Source: Nocardia higoensis NBRC 100133
GTDB taxonomy: Bacteria > Actinomycetota > Actinomycetes > Mycobacteriales > Mycobacteriaceae
Direction of reading: 5' to 3'
DNA length: 64,000 nt
NCBI RefSeq assembly: GCF_000308595.1
Contig: NZ_BAGA01000058.1
Span: 1 to 64,000 of the forward strand
Shown: in pieces, positions 61,503-64,000 of the stretch
How positions within the stretch are numbered: the stretch's first letter is position 1
Layout: each line of letters starts with the position of its first letter
Made by a program: the position numbers and the translations under genes
Notes under the pieces: generated by a model
Databases searched by the model: none
Seen by the model: only the letters and a program-made list of their open reading frames with translations
Told to the model about the DNA's origin: nothing

Positions 61503-62936
61503 GTGGAATTACACCAGCGGATCATCTCGGCGCCGGTCGACTTCGGCGCCATCCGATCCGAATTCGCGTTGGCCTCGGCGTATCCCGCCGCGGCCGTCGC
61601 CGAAGCCCGCGACGCGGTCGACGCGTTCGCGGGCACTCGGGTGGATCGCACCGATATCGAACTGGTCACCATCGATCCGCCCGGCTCGCTCGACCTCGAT
61701 CAAGCTCTCTGCCTGCGACGCACCGCATCGGGCTTTCTGCTCCACTACGCCATCGCCGACCTCGGCGCCGTGATTTCCCCCGGCGGCGCGCTGGCGAAAG
61801 AGGCCGGAGTGCGCGGCCAAACCTATTACCTGCCGGACGGTTCCGTGCCGCTGCACCCGCCGATCCTGTCCGAGGACTCCGCCAGCCTGTTGCCCGGCCG
61901 CACCCGTCCCGCCGCGCTGTGGACCATCGAACTCGACGCGGCCGCCGAACCGGTGCGCTTCGAGGTGGTCCGGGCGTCGGTCCGCTCCCGCGCCCGCTTC
62001 GACTACGCCGGTGTGCAGGCCGACGCCGACGCGGGCAGGCTGCATCCCTCGATCGCGGCATTGCCGGAATTCGGTGCGCTGCGTATCGCCGCGGGCCTCG
62101 AACGCGGCGCGATCGGGCTGCGCCTGCCGGCGCAGAGCGTCGTCGGCGACGGCGCTCCCGACGGCCACTGGCGGCTGGTGCTGGAACCGCGCACCGCCGC
62201 CGACGACTGGAACGAACAGGTCTCCCTGCTCACCGGCATGTGCGCGGCCAGGCTCATGCTCGACGCACCGGCGAGCGAGCGCACCGGCCTGCTGCGCACC
62301 ATGCCGCCGCCGCAGGACTCGGCGATCGAGTCGCTGCGCCGCACCGCGGCCGCGATGGCGGTGGACTGGCCGGCGGACCTGCCCGTCGGCCGGATGCTGG
62401 CGGCACTGGACGCCAACAGTCCCGCCGGGCTGGTCCTGATGTCGGAAGCCACCGGCCTGCTGCGCGGCGCCGACTACACCGTGCTGACCGGCGCCGACGA
62501 CGAGAAGAACCTGCATCACAGCGCCATCGGCGCCCCCTACGCGCACGCCACCGCGCCGCTGCGCCGCCTGTCGGACCGGTTCACCCTGGAGATCTGCCTG
62601 GCGCTGTGCGCGGGCGTCCCGGTGCCGGGGTGGGCGCGCGCGAGCCTGCCCGAAGTCGCCGAGACGATGAAGCGCTCCGGCTCCGTCGCAGGCAAGGTGG
62701 ATCGCGCGTGCGTCGACCTCACCGAGGCGACACTGCTGTCCGAGCGGCTCGGCGCGGTCTTCGACGCCGTCGTCCTGCGCGAGGCCGAGGGGAAACGTCC
62801 CGCCGAGATCTTCGTCGCCGAACCGCCGCTGCTCGGCCCGTGCGACGGGGACCCGCCGGAAGGCAAGCATCTCCAGGTCCGCCTGACGACGGCGGATCCC
62901 GCCGAGCGCAGAATCGGCTTCACCCACCCGGTCTGA
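61503..62936 (+). CDS. RNB-domain exoribonuclease (RNase II/R family), 477 aa
   Basis: The catalytic RNB core is clear: VTIDPPGSLDLDQALCL (metal Asp cluster), YAIADLGAVISPGG, YYLPDGSVPLHPPILSEDS and YAHATAPLRRLSDRF. The usual N-terminal cold-shock and C-terminal S1 RNA-binding domains of RNase R are absent, so this is a short form typical of actinobacteria. It degrades RNA 3' to 5'. GTG start at 61503. It is followed by a decayed partial copy of its own 3' region. Confidence 0.9.
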   Translation: MELHQRIISAPVDFGAIRSEFALASAYPAAAVAEARDAVDAFAGTRVDRTDIELVTIDPPGSLDLDQALCLRRTASGFLLHYAIADLGAVISPGGALAKEAGVRGQTYYLPDGSVPLHPPILSEDSASLLPGRTRPAALWTIELDAAAEPVRFEVVRASVRSRARFDYAGVQADADAGRLHPSIAALPEFGALRIAAGLERGAIGLRLPAQSVVGDGAPDGHWRLVLEPRTAADDWNEQVSLLTGMCAARLMLDAPASERTGLLRTMPPPQDSAIESLRRTAAAMAVDWPADLPVGRMLAALDANSPAGLVLMSEATGLLRGADYTVLTGADDEKNLHHSAIGAPYAHATAPLRRLSDRFTLEICLALCAGVPVPGWARASLPEVAETMKRSGSVAGKVDRACVDLTEATLLSERLGAVFDAVVLREAEGKRPAEIFVAEPPLLGPCDGDPPEGKHLQVRLTTADPAERRIGFTHPV

Positions 62937-62998
62937 GGGCCGCCCTGTCGACCGGGGCGGTCGGCGTAGCCCGGCGATGTCGCCGAGGCAGGGACCTC

Positions 62999-63080
62999 AT
63001 CGAGGCGACACCGCTGTCCGAATGGCTCGCCGCGGTCTTCGACGCCACCGTGATGCGAGGCCGAGGGGAAGCGTTCCGCC
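62999..63080 (+). pseudogene. Decayed partial copy of the RNB gene 3' region
   Basis: This stretch resembles 62722-62805 inside the RNB gene at roughly 75-80 % by eye: CGAGGCGACA, CTGTCCGA, CGCGGTCTTCGACGCC and GAGGCCGAGGGGAA-like words recur in order. Translated, it reads IEATPLSEWLAAVFDATVMR against LTEATLLSERLGAVFDAVVL in the gene. The copy begins about 60 bases after the gene stop. It is a short, separate remnant. Confidence 0.7.
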
Positions 63081-63089
63081 GCTTCCGGC

Positions 63090-63968
63090 TCACTCCGTGA
63101 ACGCGCGCGCCGCTTCCGGATAGCGGGTGAGCTCCTGTTCGCCGGAAGCTTCCTCGGCGGCGGCCAGCCGTACGTAGATGTCGGTGTCCGGGTGTGTGCC
63201 GGTGCCTTCCGATTCGGTCGCCGAGGCGAGAATCACCCGGGCCGCTTCGATGGCGTCGCGATGATCGCCCAGCACCGATTGCACCCGCTTGGCCTGGGCG
63301 CGCAGTTCGTCGGCGTGGTCGCCGAGGACACCGACCGCCGCTTCGGCGCTGTAGCGCAAACGTTTGGCAGCCTTGCGGATATCGTGCAGCGCCTCCAGCC
63401 GTTCGTCGGCCGTGTGATCGTGTTCGGCGAGTTCGTGTTCGGTGCGGATCCGGGTTCGCAGCCGTTCGGTGTCACCCTCGAGCACCGCGCGGAAGACTTT
63501 TTCGGCCGATTCGCGGCCGCGCTTGCCGCGCACGGGCGGGTCGGTCCGCCAGCGCTCGACCGTCTCGCGCAGGGCGGCACAGCGATCCGAATCGAGCGCT
63601 TCCAGCACGGCCGTGTGCGCCTGCGCGTAGGCGGCCCGCTGCGCTTCGGCCAGCCGGTTCACCACGGCCGCCGACGCCTCGTCGCCGCGGTCGCCGGCGG
63701 GCAGTGCGGCGAACCGTTCGGCCCGCACTTCGGCGTCGCGGGCGACACCGAGCAGCCCGGCCAGCCACTTCAACTCGGCGTTGAGCTCCGCGGCTTCGGA
63801 CTTGCGGAACAGCTTCCGGTAGGAGCGCAGCAGGCTGCGCAACCGCCGGGTCGCCACCCGCATCTGATGTACCGAGTCCTCGGCGTCTGCCCGCACGTCC
63901 GGCTCGACCGCGAGCATCCGGTCGATGTTCTCGGCGAGGCCCGCGGTGACGGCTTCCCTGGCTTTCAC
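63090..63968 (-). CDS. CHAD-domain protein, at least 292 aa (start may lie beyond the window)
   Basis: CHAD (conserved histidine alpha-helical) domains bind polyphosphate. The marks are SVHQMRVATRRLRSLLRSYR at the start and HDIRKAAKRLRYSAEA in the second half, with basic residues lining one face. A GTG at 63968 could start it, but the frame remains open to the edge at 64000, so it may be longer (some have an N-terminal CYTH domain). Helical throughout. Confidence 0.85.
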   Translation of the reverse strand: MKAREAVTAGLAENIDRMLAVEPDVRADAEDSVHQMRVATRRLRSLLRSYRKLFRKSEAAELNAELKWLAGLLGVARDAEVRAERFAALPAGDRGDEASAAVVNRLAEAQRAAYAQAHTAVLEALDSDRCAALRETVERWRTDPPVRGKRGRESAEKVFRAVLEGDTERLRTRIRTEHELAEHDHTADERLEALHDIRKAAKRLRYSAEAAVGVLGDHADELRAQAKRVQSVLGDHRDAIEAARVILASATESEGTGTHPDTDIYVRLAAAEEASGEQELTRYPEAARAFTE

Positions 63969-64000
63969 GGCCTGCTCCCCGCCTGGGCGAACTCGTCGGC

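Overview
The window is high-GC actinobacterial chromosome, most likely Nocardia or a close mycolic-acid-containing relative. The main evidence is a tandem pair of MspA-type porins resembling the Nocardia NfpA/NfpB channel, and a mycolate-type FAS-II cluster (aceE, a PucR-type regulator, fabD, acpM, kasA, accD6). Gene order also resembles the M. tuberculosis Rv2228c-Rv2247 region, as I remember it. There is no rRNA, CRISPR array or IS element. RNA genes are one tRNA-Val(UAC) and the RNase P RNA.

Region 1 (0-10.8 kb): the tail of an unknown gene, a tiny lipoprotein, and a large STAND-type ATPase with an aminoglycoside-phosphotransferase-like kinase fused at its C terminus. Then come a divergent TetR/carotenoid oxygenase pair with a candidate operator between them, a phospholipase-D/cardiolipin synthase, a DJ-1/PfpI protein, the porin pair and a MarR regulator.

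Region 2 (10.9-16.6 kb): an accessory-looking island built around TerD domains. It has a TerD-vWA protein, an inverted divergent pair of small VirB2/TrbC-like membrane proteins, a TetR regulator, a TerD-DUF2510-zinc ribbon-HNH nuclease fusion and an Ala-rich helical protein. This is the best candidate in the window for an undescribed system.

Region 3 (16.5-26.2 kb): a fused PabA-PabB, an APH-like kinase, a frameshifted DinB-like gene, an NDMA-type alcohol dehydrogenase with KstR-like boxes upstream, a serine hydrolase, a DUF3145 protein, a deazaflavin-dependent oxidoreductase and a PknD-like receptor kinase with six NHL repeats.

Region 4 (26.2-36.9 kb): tRNA-Val, ahpE, a DUF3052 protein and a lipoprotein on the minus strand. 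Divergent from them run aceE, mabR/fasR, fabD, acpM, kasA and accD6. A textbook TTTTGT-N9-ACAAAA inverted repeat precedes fabD. A strong terminator-like hairpin separates kasA from accD6, and no kasB is present.

Region 5 (37-43.9 kb): HxlR and TetR regulators, a nitroreductase, an orphan N6-adenine DNA methyltransferase, a gamma-carbonic anhydrase, alanine dehydrogenase and an ECF41-type sigma factor.

Region 6 (44-58 kb): cobD, SURF1, ptpA, a cobC-like aminotransferase, a Nif3-like protein, a zinc-ribbon coiled-coil protein and an RNase H-phosphatase fusion, which is the Rv2236c-Rv2228c set. Two blocks interrupt it. One is a catabolic cluster (MFS transporter, acyl-CoA dehydrogenase) whose divergent TetR and MaoC genes have both lost their 5' ends at one junction near 48.24 kb. 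The other is a translationally coupled type VII secretion substrate-chaperone cassette (small helical protein, PPE-like protein, EspG-like chaperone).

Region 7 (58-64 kb): a secreted S1-type serine protease, an alpha/beta hydrolase, RNase P RNA, a DUF732-like lipoprotein, a small secreted protein, an RNB-domain exoribonuclease followed by a decayed partial copy of its own 3' end, and a CHAD-domain protein at the right edge. Function calls rest on recognising motifs by eye; no database search was run.
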